A stretch of DNA of 60,000 bases from Takakia lepidozioides (taxonomy: Eukaryota > Streptophyta > Takakiopsida > Takakiales > Takakiaceae), in assembly GCA_030704615.1 (NCBI GenBank), contig CM060733.1, positions 46,502,001 through 46,562,000 of the forward strand. Reading direction: 5' to 3'. This document shows, one piece after another, positions 46,462 through 58,300 of this stretch. Position 1 is the stretch's first letter, and each line of letters begins with the position of its first letter. Position numbers and translations under genes: made by a program. The notes beneath the pieces are model-generated. The model saw only the letters and a list, made by a program, of their open reading frames with translations, was not told the origin of the DNA and did not search any database.

Positions 46462-48518
46462 GTGGGGGCGAGCACAGGATCATGGGGTGCAAACACCCAT
46501 GGCAGATGTGGGATGAGATGCGGAAAGAGAGAGTCCTTAGATCTCTCAAGCAGCAATATGAGGAGTGGGGAGAGCCATACACTGAGGATCAGTTAGAGGC
46601 CAAGGTGACCAATGTTTTTGAAGAGGTTGAGAATGTTTCTTCCCCAGAGGATGTTCTCAAGGTGGCTATGGCGGAGCAAGTGGAGGCTACGCCACAGTCA
46701 GATTGGGCGGACAAGGCCCAAAAGGTTGCTATCTAGCAACCAAAGGATTCGTCTCCTACCTCCAAGCCTGGTGTACCCAAGGTTGCAGTCATTGAGGACA
46801 ATTGGGAACCAGATGTTGGACCTACAGTCACCGGAGGAGAGAGACAGAGGATCCAGCGATTTCTAAGGGCTTATAGAAATTGCTTTGTCTTCGGTTTGAA
46901 GGATTTGGGGAGTTTGAAGGGTCAGGAGATTCGTATTGATTTGACAAGTGACACGCCAATCTTTCGAAGGCCCTACCGGTATAGTGACATGGAGAGGTCA
47001 TTGATCTAGTCACGGACTATGAAGTTGTTCGAAGCTGGATTGGTGGAGTTGTCAGGCGGGGAATATGCCTCGGCAACGGTGATGCCAGCTAAGAAGGATA
47101 TCTATGGCAATTGGACAGAAAGAAGGAAGTGTGGGGACTATCGTCCTGTGAACCGTCAGACTAAGTCCCATAGATATGCCATGCCAACTCCAGAGGAAAT
47201 TTTTGATGCCATTGGGCATGCGAAGGTGTTTAGCACATTGGACTTGCGATCCGGTTACCACCAGTTGCCAATAAAAAAGGCTGACAAGCAAAAGATGGCA
47301 TTCTGGGGGATTAACCAACATGGGAATGATTGCTTGTACCAATGGCGCTTCCTACCGTTTGGGTTGAAGAATGCTCCTACAGAGTTTCAGAGGGTTATGG
47401 ATAGGATTCTCGCGGGGCTAGACTTTGTCCGGTGTTACATTGATGACATCATTATCTTTAGTGCTACGGTTGAGGAGCATGAGAGACACCTTCAGGTGGT
47501 GTTTGAGCGCTTGAGAACGCATGGGTTGAAATTGCACCCTGGGAAGTGCAAGTTCTTCCACAACCAGATTGAGTATCTGGGCCACATGATATACCCTGGA
47601 GGATTGGGTGTTCAAAAGACGAAGGTGGAGGCCATTGCACGCATTCCACGCCCCATAGATGTTAGCAAAGTTCGTGTTTTCATGGGGTTGACAAACTACT
47701 ATCGACGGTTTGTCAAGGAATTTAACAACATTGCAAATGCTCTTACCAAGTTGACCAAGGTGGGTTAGGAGTGGCAGTGGGAGGAGGAGCAGGAGGAAGC
47801 CTTTGAGGAATTCAAGGCTCGATTGACTTCTGCATCTATTCTGAGGCGGCCTATTCGGGGGCGGTCTTTCCAGCTACATACGGATTGGAGTATGCTGGGA
47901 ATTGGAGCAGTGCTCACACAGGTGGATGACAAGGGAAGAGAGTTCGTAGTGGCATATGCCAGCCACTCGAACAATGATGCCGATGCGAAATATAGCTCAT
48001 ATGAAGGGGAGTGTCTAGCTGCGATAGGGGCAATGACACATTTCAGATGCTACCTCTATGGCAACCTCTTCACCCTTGTCACGGATCACCAACCATTGAA
48101 ATGGTTGATGGAGTCAGACAAGCTTACAGGGAAGCTTGCATGGTGGGCACTTATGCCTCAAGAGTACGACTTCCAGGTGGTGCATCGAGCCGGTATAGTC
48201 AATCGGGATGCAGATGGGTTGAGTCGTAATCCATGTACGAGTGAGCATGATGATACTGGTGCTCGGTGGCATGGTGAGACGAATGAGGAGATGGTGCCAG
48301 GATGGCATGCATCTGTCTTTTTGTGCATCCTAGCAATGGGAGCTCAAGCTGGTCCATCCCATAACATTGGTCATGTAGATGGTGTGCATGACGATCCGGA
48401 GATCAGTGAGGAGCTTGGTGGTGCTAAGGATGTGCATGAAGATGCAGCAGTGTTGACCTACCTTCGCCAAGAGGTTCAAGTGGGAAGGGACTCACCTACT
48501 CCGAGTATGGGAGGATAG
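46458..48518 (+). pseudogene. Gypsy reverse transcriptase and RNase H
   Basis: Single frame with TAGs at 46,734, 47,007 and 47,766. RT: PIFRRPYRYSDMERSLI, GEYASATVMPAKKD, KVFSTLDLRSGYHQLPI, WRFLPFGLKNAPTEFQRVMD, catalytic YIDD at 47,436-47,447 and EYLGHMIYPGGLGV. RNase H: FQLHTDWSMLGIGAVLTQ (about 47,868-47,921), then YSSYEGECLAAIGAMTHFRC and TLVTDHQPLKWLMESDK, with the D-E-D catalytic residues present; ends VVHRAGIVNRDADGLSRNP. The TDWS form instead of TDAS is shared with other gypsy elements of lower plants in my experience. A 1-nt shift near 48,480 moves the rest of pol into another frame. Confidence 0.93.
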
Positions 48519-48787
48519 ACGAGTGAGGATTGTGCCTCATCCAACACAACGAGCGCGATTGGTACGTCATGCCCATGAGGAGTTGGGACATTTTGGGGTG
48601 CAGCGCACTCATAGTTTGCTGCAAGGACAGTACTTGTGGCGAGGCATGCATACAGAGGTGCAACAGTTAGTGACAAGGTGCATGGTGTGTGATAGAGTGC
48701 GGGCTTCTTTCAATGCATCTACTCCACAATTGCATCTTTTACCCATTATGGGTTTGGGCTATCGTTGGAGTCTTGACTTCGCAAAAC
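48482..48787 (+). pseudogene. Gypsy integrase, N-terminal part only
   Basis: Continues from RNase H in the +1 frame: LLRVWEDRRVRIVPHP, then the HHCC zinc domain RHAHEELGHFGVQRTHSLLQ ... RCMVCDRVRA, then MGLGYRWSLDF with the first Asp of the DDE catalytic core. It stops at about 48,787, where copia sequence in the opposite direction begins. The remaining core and C-terminus are absent. Confidence 0.85.
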
Positions 48788-49862
48788 TTAGTATGAACAG
48801 TAGAACAAATAATAGATTGACAAACATTATCTTTGTTAGTCCATTCATCTTCATCTTCAGCATTCTCCTTGGGGCCTCTCCAGTAATAATTTCTAGAAGC
48901 TTTTTGGCACGAAGCATGACACTCATATGAAATTTCCACAATTGGAAATTTTCTTCATTGAACTTCTCAACGGTGACCAGGTCTCTAGGATCATTCTTGG
49001 TTGCCATGCTTGCTAAAGGGACTCTAGAAGAAATTGATCTCTAAAACAAATCTATGTACCACAAAACTAGCGTTTCTAACATACTGTCAAGAACGTGAGT
49101 AACTGTAGTAACAAAAGAAACAAGTCTGCCTATGGAAGTAATGGTCGTGGGCCCATAACCTATTGAAAACACTGACTTAGGACAGACTTGAGTTAGTCAA
49201 GAGATGCAAGAAGATCTTTACTCATAACTAAGTCACAGATCTAGCAAGCCTCATGCGCTCTGTATGGAATTGAGATACAACTACCTTGCAGGGTGTGACA
49301 CTAAATATGCAACGAGTATGCAACCCTCAACACCGAAGAATGATTAAGTAACAGCATACTAGAGGGAAAAGAAGAGATCGGTGCTTAGCTATAAATAAGT
49401 GTAGATCGTAGCGGTGAGTAACTGGAGGTCGTGAGAGAGAGTGCTAACTAATGAGTAAGGCCGATCTGCAGTATTTTGAAGTACATATCCTACGGTCCTA
49501 CGTGCACACTAGCCACGGTAACTAGATACTTTCTACAATGCACAACCTTCCAAAATGTATCCATTGCGCATGACCTGATGGCAAAAACTACCTTCCGTAA
49601 GGTATAACACATATTTGTTTGGATATTATGTAAGTTAAAAAATGATAGAAACAACCTTCCGGAGGGTATACCAATATGTTTGGATTGAGCAATTCTAAAA
49701 TTGATATGAACAACCTCACGGGAGGTATCATCGACATAACTCAGTGACAAAAATAATCTTTTGTAAGGTAAAAATATTTGTTTAGATTCTACTCAATTGA
49801 AAAATTGACAATCACAACCTTATGGAGGGTTTGAGGAATATTCAAAACTAGGAACAACTTTC
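48787..49862 (-). mobile_element. Ty1/copia fragment: LTR/leader and start of gag
   Basis: On the minus strand a start codon at 49,007 begins MATKNDPRDLVTVEKFNEEN, then FQLWKFHMSVMLRAKKLLEI and ITGEAP, the classic N-terminus of plant copia Gag. Homology ends at the junction with the gypsy integrase. Upstream on the minus strand (49,008 to about 49,862) is leader and LTR-like DNA with about five small imperfect palindromes of the type accttccggagggt, spaced about 60 bp (49,589, 49,653, 49,713, 49,755, 49,816). The copy is a 5'-end fragment. The primer-binding site was not resolved. Confidence 0.65.
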
Positions 49863-50157
49863 CGTTGATTAGATTTGGGGGATACCTTATCTGGCGCCAC
49901 ATTCGGCTTGCAGGATGATAGAGCGTGATCAAATCTGCGTTCCTAGTAAACCAAAAGAAATATTTTTCCTTTTGCAAAGGGATTTGCTTACAGAGTTCCA
50001 AAAACTGAGGACTAGAAGGGAGGGAGTCCCATCGCTTGCACACTGACCTGAAGCGAGACAGACTTGGAACTGGCAAGTATGCCAAGACTACGTCTAATAA
50101 GTCGCAAGGCAACGTACTCCACAACTGCTCGTCTAGCTTCTCAGTATAATGATCCAT
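49862..50157 (-). pseudogene. F-box protein, N-terminal fragment
   Basis: The start codon at 50,157 gives MDHYTEKLDEQLWSTLPCDL, then LDVVLAYLPVPSLSRFRSVC and KRWDSLPSSPQF, a clear F-box, followed by NADLITLYHPASRMWRQI. F-box proteins dock substrates to SCF E3 ubiquitin ligases. Family members run on with a kelch or beta-propeller domain; here the frame leaves host sequence at about 49,862 where the copia LTR-like DNA begins. The ORF is open upstream to 50,382 but that part looks like 5' UTR. The truncation implies loss of function. Confidence 0.75.
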
Positions 50158-52340
50158 AGCCTCTTGAATTGCACACAAACAAAAGCAAAGACCCACAAGA
50201 CTCAAGCCTGCAATCAAACTGACTTTCCAGTGCTCAGCGATGATCGTGTCGGTGGCTAACATACAATCACACAGTTTGCTGTGAAGGGCATACTTGTGTT
50301 GGGCAGCACCATGAAAAATTGAGGTCCAAAGAAGAAGTACTTGGTTCAGCCCACAGTGGGTTATACACACATGAACCAACACAAGTTTGAGAAAAGCATG
50401 CGGCTCTATTTTGTGTCCAAGTTTGCTGATTTTACATATCAGTTCACACTCCAGAGCTTTTTATGGGACAACTTTCTATTCTGTGCCAACTATTTCTTTT
50501 GTTACATTGTTTACTATGGATTGAGCTCCATAGTATCTTTTAGGACTGGTGTACCAAAAACAATGGATGGAGAAGCTATCATGGAAGAGGACCAGTGCAT
50601 AATTTTATGAGTTAATAGACAGTGACACAGAAGTCAACAGGCTGAAAGCCCGTAAAACAAGGAAACAGGATGACAAAAGGTCGTAGAAACAACAAGTAAA
50701 ATCGTAAACGTGAAGAGCTAATCATGAACACTAATTGTTAGCGGAAGTGGAATCAGAAGCCTTCGAAGAAGTCTGGACGTGCTTCCAATTGATTTCCCGA
50801 TCGAACACAGTGGATGGTAGCACGAAGGGCTCTCCAGTAGTGGTTGGGAGATTGTTTGTTCCACGGTGGTCCCTTGAAGCGCTGTAGCATATGATCTTTT
50901 GATGCACCTAGCTGGTTGCTCTGAAGGTAGCATAGAGCGAATCTGCATTGCGGGGAGCTATCTGGACGTCGGCACATACTTGCCTAGGCTTTTCTCGAAT
51001 CAATTCCTAGCTCTAGGTAATAGATTAGAGACAAAAGGGTAGAGACTGAGTAAGTTCGTCCTTAGAAAGTTTTGATGCATCCGGCTTTCCAAAAGGTGCC
51101 AAAGAGTGGAACCCCTGATGGTTACGAAAATTGGGCAAGGCGAGGCTCTTTGTTTGGTGGATTGATCGTAGTTGAGGAGCAAGTTCATGGTTGAAAGATT
51201 GACTTAAATAAGAGCCTCTTCCCATTGTGCCCTCTTTCAGGTGAATCTGACACTGATGTATATGATTAATAGAACTGCTTTGCTTTGCTTTGCTGCATTG
51301 TTTCCACTAGTTTGATGGCTTGGTCCCATCATCCATGTCAACCATAGATTGATGGACCTATCCCTCTGCTCCATCCTACCTTTGCTGTCTTCCTTACCTG
51401 TCTTTTGCAGACCTATGACGATGCATCACCAACACCAACAAAACTTTCTCTTTCACCTCTCACAGATGTTTCTGTCTTGGAAGGTTTCCAGAAAGTGTCT
51501 ATGACCACCAGGCTTACCAACCATCATCGCATGTTTTTTTCCACTGACTCCACTCTAGATGAAGCCAGCTGCTTGCAAATCAGTTTGGGTAAAAAACACA
51601 GGTGGTCTGCCGCTGTAGAAGACGTGTCAGTCCTTCACAGAACCATTCCAGGAACCATCACCAGTACTTCTTTGCCCTTTTCTAGAGTATACATGGCAGT
51701 AGGCTATTCAGGATGCCCCTTACTGATTCTACTTAAATCTGACTTGATTTGTTTTCTTCTTTGGCTTACTGGTGGCCTTTAAGTTCTGTGAAAGTTACTT
51801 CTGCTAAAGACGTGGTAACCATGTCGCGAATGTGGCAGTACCAGGTGAGACCTCAGCCTCTGCCCACCATATTCACCCCAAACAATGGAGTGCAAATTAA
51901 TGTATTGGGTTGGTATTCAAATTGGTTTGGGGGGCCCGAAGTATTACTCATTACACCATATTTCTCAGGATTTAAGACCTTCCAATGTATATGGGGTCCT
52001 GGGTATTCTCCCCTCATCTTGACGAGCCCACATGATGCAGAGTACCACCTGTACCATATGCCTCATCTCGATCACATACTCTTGACCAGAAAGGGTTTCC
52101 TCGTAGAGAATTGCATGTATGACTGGTTTGCAGTATCGTCCACTCAATGCAACTCCAAAGGCCATTCAAAACGGCTCAGGCATTGTCCCAGGAAAGCTCA
52201 GATGATTGTTGAGATTCTACCATTGTAAGATGATGTACTGCAGTTCAACATATGCAGTATATTGGAACGGGAAAATCAAGTTGTGGAGTGAATTTCCTGG
52301 GGGGTGGCAGAAAGTGCAGTGTCTTCCTCAGTCATCTGCC
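50158..52340. other. Spacer; possible isolated plus-strand exon at 51,411-51,670
   Basis: No firm gene. A plus-strand block at 51,411-51,670, flanked by a good acceptor (ctgtcttttgcag) and open, reads YDDASPTPTKLSLSPLTD and CLQISLGKKHRWSAAVEDV. No family is recognised and flanking exons were not found. The rest is probably 3' UTR of the minus-strand gene and intergenic DNA. Confidence 0.3.
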
Positions 52341-55300
52341 TCACTTTGAGGGGAGATTGGCGCCTGGTGTAGATACATGGGCAACTGGACCTTCCGCTGG
52401 CAAAGCAGGCTCATCAAAACAATCACATTCGGGCTCCTTGGTAGTCAGTATCTCATAGATAACCGTTTGCGCAATGCCTGGTTGCAGTGGTAGAATAACT
52501 GTTGCAAATGTCTGTTTGATATCTGAGCTGCCTGGTGTTGCTGGATTCGAATCTGTGCTCCATACGTCCATTTCTTGCAATGTGACGCTTGAATGCCCTG
52601 GGGTTTGGTGAGTAATCTTCCAAACCTCCCTGGTCGGTGTGTCAATAGAAGGATTAGGTAGTGATTCTTCTGAAGGGTAATCAATCAGTGGACAATTGCA
52701 GTCCAGGTAATCAATCACTGGACACTCGCAGTCCAGGGCAACAAAGTCTCCTCCCCTGGGACTCCATATTGGGTTGCGGGTCTGCACATCATACTCATCA
52801 ATTGAGAAAGAGCAAAGGAGGAAGAAGCCACATATTGCCCACAGGAGAACCCATGAGATATAGTAAGACACTAGAACACATCAAACTGCACATGTTGGAG
52901 GAAGATGGAGGACCTCATGCAGTTAAGCTGCTGAAGCACTTTGGGTCCTGATAACTATGGCATCTCGCAGGGAGGAAACGGCCAAGATGAGAGCATGACA
53001 AGGGGGAGGTTGGGATGTAGTGATCATGTACATGTCCGTCCAAAACCAACACTGGGTCTGTGAATAGGTGGGGTCCTGCATTGAGCTCAAGACACTCTGG
53101 ATTTCCACCCAGCAAAAAAGAGAACCTCAGCATTCTCAGCATCTAGACTTTGCTTTGGCATAGCCCATAGACCACATACCTGGTTAGAACAGAACAGAAA
53201 ACTGGGGGAATGGAGAGCATGCATATAGCTTCCCCTTATGGTTTCAAAGCACTCCTAAAAATCTGGCCCTCCACAGAAAGATCCAGAAGGAAATACGAAA
53301 TGAAATGGAATGGAACTTTATAACCAACGAAAGAAAGGAACCCTATGGAAAGCTGAGAGGGTCATGGACCACAGGAAAAAAGGAGCTGACACACTCTTTT
53401 GTCTAAGAATATCTGAGGACTGAGATTTGCTCAGTGTTGCCTCCATCACCTATTCACTGGCGAGAATTGAACTCTGTCAGCACACAATGGCAATTGCCAG
53501 ACTTTTCCCAGGAGGACATGTATAAGCGACATTTGCTACAAGACATAACATTTTTGAGATTGTCACTTACCCAATTGAGCCTATGGTCTTGACTGTCAGT
53601 TCTGTAGCCCAGATCTTGATATTTTCGAGTGGCCTTGCGATGTGCCCAACAGCATAACAGCAGTGTTGCAAGGAGTGTTCCAAGTATGATCCCTATCAAC
53701 TTTGCCAGAGATCCTGCATCAATGTAGTTCAGAAGTTCAATTAGGGCACCACCTTCTACGGGCAAGCAACTCAAAGTACTAAAAAATGTCATGTGTCCCC
53801 TCATACGACATTTTTTAAAACCATTCATTGTAGTTTTTTTATCTGTGTGTATCAGAAGTAAGTTCTTTCTTGTAGCATTTCATCAAGATGCTTCCTGCTT
53901 GTCTGGATTGCCCAATTTTCAAGAATCACTGGAAATACCGATTGGAGCTAGAGCATTTTTGTTGACAAGCCAGATATTGATGTGAGCGAGGGCAAGTTTT
54001 GGAACAGAAGTGACATTTGTACAGTTTCCAGAGCACGCAAAGTTGCCCATATCATCAACCACGAGGGAGAAATCCACCATTTTCGTCCTGTCAGATCCCT
54101 GCAAGCCTCCACATAAAAGTAAAGTTCTCCAGACGTGTAGGATATCACTCACCACATCCAATCATTTAAGAATGACTAAAAACGATGAGACAAGGTACCC
54201 CAAAAAATGTGACTAACAATTGGAAGTGAGCTAAAGTCTGTCAAGTATGTGCTGGGAGATCTGCAAAATCAAAATTGTAGGAGTTGCAATTTTCATCTGG
54301 ATCCTAGCAAATCTTGACTGATCTAGAAGGCCCCAAGGCTTGGGAGGTCTGCGCAATGCCAGTGGATTCATGTGTTAAATTGCATTGGGTCACGGCTATT
54401 GATGCAAATACGATGAGCACATGTTCTAGGGCAGAGTGGAAAAAGAAGAGGTGGGGACGCACATTCAGAGTCTGATACTTGATGGTGGCCAGAGCGCCAT
54501 TACAATCTTTGGTGGATGCCTGGAACTTAATGCCTTGGCCAATCACAAGAACATTACTGCTATCAACAGGCTGCCATGAACTGGACCCCTGCTGCCTGTA
54601 TGTTGCACTCAAAATAGTAGCATTTGGCAAGGTGACTTGTAGAGTTCCAGAGTTGACTTGCAGGGTTGCCTCCAACAGGTACTGTAGACCATCCCCTGCC
54701 ATACCCATGAAAAACCATGTGCACATCGTCAAGTACAGTGACCCACAACCACTGTTGAAAGAAAAGTTCAAAAGCTGGAGGTTCTTTGCTGCATGACCAT
54801 AGAGAGAGGAGGAGAGGAAGACTCTTGCCGAAGCAAGCCTAACTTATGGTGTCATTTCACCCCCAAGGCCTACTGCCTTCCTTTTGGAAGGTGGAACATT
54901 ACCACACACAAGGCTATACAGTCAGTTAGTTCAATAGTCCAGATACCACTCTTCACTCTTTAATAGACACGGATGTGTGATCACCTCGGGTATCCAGCTC
55001 ATCTGGGTCTCCAACATTGATTGCTGGCAAGGGTACAAGAATGCTGCCCGTGGGGCTGGACATCAACATCTGCGTTGAAGTCATATCCAGACTGGTGGGA
55101 GCAATAATGAAGGGTGGGTCATTCACAGGCTGTACAGTAGTTGAAAGTCTTCGAAAGTCTCCAATTCCCGTAGGATCCACTGCTTTCACAAAAGTTGTAT
55201 CTTGGCCATCAAAATTTTCACTCCTGCAAGCAGAGATGGATGACCTCTCTTTACTTACATATCCTTCAGCACTGAGAGTGAGCTCAACGTCGCAGAGTTT

Positions 55301-58300
55301 CTTCTTGTACTTCTACTTATCCCATGGGCGTCCCTCTTTGACTTCACAAGGTTTCTCTTGTTCTTTGTCGAGGGTGAGATTTTGAGGGGTGTGTGGAGGA
55401 AGTTTTGTCCATTCTGCAGATTCATCTCCATTTTGGGATGGAAAAAAAGAAATGTGACCACTCTCCAATCCCAGTGCCTCAAATCTGCCTTTGCATTGAT
55501 CCTGTCATTTCTCAGAAAAACAGTGGGCTGATGAACCCATTGGATGCAACAACTGAGAGTTAACTGTTCAGACCACAAGCATTGTTCCAATCAAAGAGTA
55601 AAAGAGAATGAAAGGCGCACAGACCCTATGTACTGAAGGGCCTGGATAGCTTTGTTTACAGAGTCCACGTTGCCCGAAAAGTGTAGGAAGCCCATGCCAG
55701 CCATGGGTGGTGTACTGGACATATCTGTGGCCATGTCAGGACTATGAACTGGAGATACTGGTCCAATGGTGGTCACGACAGGCTGCCAGGTTGTCTGAAT
55801 GCTAGTCACTGTCTGCCAATACTCAGACATGCCGGCTGCTGGATATATCCGCCCATTTTGTGCATTAACTTCCGCCAATATTATGGTCAAATGATCCGGG
55901 CACGCGACTGCCAAGCTGAGGCCCCTGTCCTATCCCTAAGTTTGAGTCTTCAAATCAAACATGATAATGCAAGATCAGTCTATCTTTGAGCAGCTAACCA
56001 ACTCAAACTTGAAACAAGATTTTTTTTTTGTTAACTACTAGGTATAGATGGTAAAGATCCAATAGGGACTATCGAATCTCAACAGTTCCCTTGGAAATGC
56101 CAATAACTGTGAACCACATAGTCAACCCTGAAATGGGGAAAGCTTGTCAAAGAAGCCTTCAACATAGAGTTTTGACAACAACATGAAGAAGTGCATACGA
56201 ATGATGTCAACAGGCTATATGGGTACCCCACACAAAACAGGTGCTCACTTAGAAACACGCAAGGGGGTTTCTAAGATGTGGCGATCAAGTTCATCCTGCT
56301 TGTGGGATTAGGTATGCCAAGCTCTGGCTTAAATAGGTGCTAGCTGCAGACATGTGTTTGGCTGATACAATTCTAAAGAGAGCTAAGTTGGACACCAACA
56401 CTGCTGGTGGGCTGCACTGATCTAATTTGTTGCAGAGGGAGAAGAGAACAACCAATTACCAGGCTGAAATGTAATGAATCATCCATCAGACTTGCAGCAG
56501 AATTCCTCCCTCAACGCTCAGACCCGATGCACAGGTGTGGAGTATTTCCTCTCAGGAGAAGTTACTCTGGAGCATGCACAAACTTAATGCCTACTTCTTT
56601 TCGTTTTCTTTATTGCTGGAATGAGCCAAGATGGGGCAAGAGGATGTACCCTGAGGTGGGTAGGGGTTGATCCTCCAAAGTTAGCAATGCAGACCCAGAG
56701 GGCGCTGAGTAAATATAGGGTTGCAACGGCACCACAGAAATGTACACGAACCCAGTATCTGAGGCATTCAAATCATCCAATATAAAGTATACCAAGGAAT
56801 CTGGGCCGATGTAAGTACCATTGGGGGTATAAACCACTGAGGAGCCATTCGCGGTTGCAAACCCATTGCTTGGACCCTGCGGTGAAGCTTCAAAAACATA
56901 GGTGTGGCCATTGCACCTGCCTCATTTTTGGCTTCTTGATTCTAATATTAGGACTTCGCCAGGTGAGTCCTACACGTTAGCTAGCATCTGGCAATGGTAA
57001 TATGTTCTTGTCCCACTCAAGTCCTCCCCCTCCCATGTGTTAGAATTTCAGCATGGCAAGCTAGCTACATCAAGAATCTTTGTGCTCTACTCATTTGTTT
57101 TCTCTGCCCTAGACTCTCTGATGTTTGTTTGGTTCCTTTGCATACTTGCTGAACAACGGTGCTACTTTTGTCTAGCATCTATATAGCTCTCTCCACTAGT
57201 TTCAGGTCACACCTGTGTGGATAGATAGTATGACATTGGTAGAACATTCTTCATGCATCTTTCTTCCCAAGTCAACCTATTCATTGGGTTACTCTGATCT
57301 TGTTTGTTTAAGTGGTGCAGTTTGCACAGATGGCTTGTGCTATTGGCCTCCGAAGCTCAGAAGACCTGATTGGGTCAGAGGGGGACTCTCAATCTCAGTT
57401 CCCCAATCAAGCACTTGGAATAACGACGAACCAGGGAACCAAGCCTGGTCACTTAAATCAAACATTGCTTACCTGGGAAATACCTCCAAGCATTATACTC
57501 ATTTCACTGCCCAAAATATCATTGTCCAGCACAGCAATGTTGACAGGTGTCCCAATCCAAGTCCACGCTGTGTCATCCACAGCCACGGGAGGAATGTGCT
57601 CTGGACATGCAATTATACCCTAAATATGTCAGCAAGTAGTCTTCAAGATAGCCCTTGCTCACAAGTTGCAACTCATGTTTCTGCAATTTGTATATCCTCC
57701 CTGAGACATGAAATGGTACTTTATAACGTCTGTGGGAAGGGCAAAGAACTTATGGGACAATAGGAAGAAGAAACAAGAAAGAGAGAGGGGCCACAAACAG
57801 AAAAGCAACTAAAGCTCAAGGGATTGTCTAAGAGTCGATGCTTCATGCCGGTAAGCTGCCAAGCAATTCTGATCCTCGAAAAGGAAGACCTCTGTGAGAG
57901 ATTGGGCATCCCAGAGTAGACAGTTGAATCTCACACGTAAAAGTGGTGCCCCCAACCACCAGCCACCACAACCATGCAACTACAACTCAACTTTGAAAGA
58001 AAGAATGAAAGAAATATGTTACATACACAGGAAGCCCATTGGGCACAGTAGAGAAATAACATGAAATAGTATTATACAACGTCCACGGAGAGCTCAAAGA
58101 GCTTCTGGGACAGAAATGAAATGAAATGGTACTTTATAACGTCCGACAAAGAAACAAGAAAGAGAAATGAAATGAAAGAACGAACAAAAGAAATTTACTA
58201 CGTCGATGGGAGGGCACAAGGACCCAAGGGTCACAGTAGAATATGCAGTAGAACCACAGAAAACTGAAAAATCCACAGAACAACTAGACCCACACATAGA

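Larger units (their letters stand above)
43165..48787 (+). mobile_element. Ty3/gypsy retrotransposon carrying a DNA methyltransferase, truncated and decayed
   Basis: Order of domains on the plus strand: Gag with zinc knuckle, aspartic protease, C5-cytosine methyltransferase (DNMT), reverse transcriptase, RNase H, integrase (N-terminal zinc domain and start of the core). The left side begins inside Gag at about 43,165 without a recognisable LTR. The right side stops inside the integrase core at about 48,787, where a copia fragment in the opposite orientation begins. Seven in-frame stops, at least one frameshift (near 48,480) and a 175-bp internal inversion make it non-functional. A DNMT between PR and RT is not part of the standard gypsy layout. 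DNMT capture by retrotransposons is known from dinoflagellates and charophytes. Confidence 0.92.
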
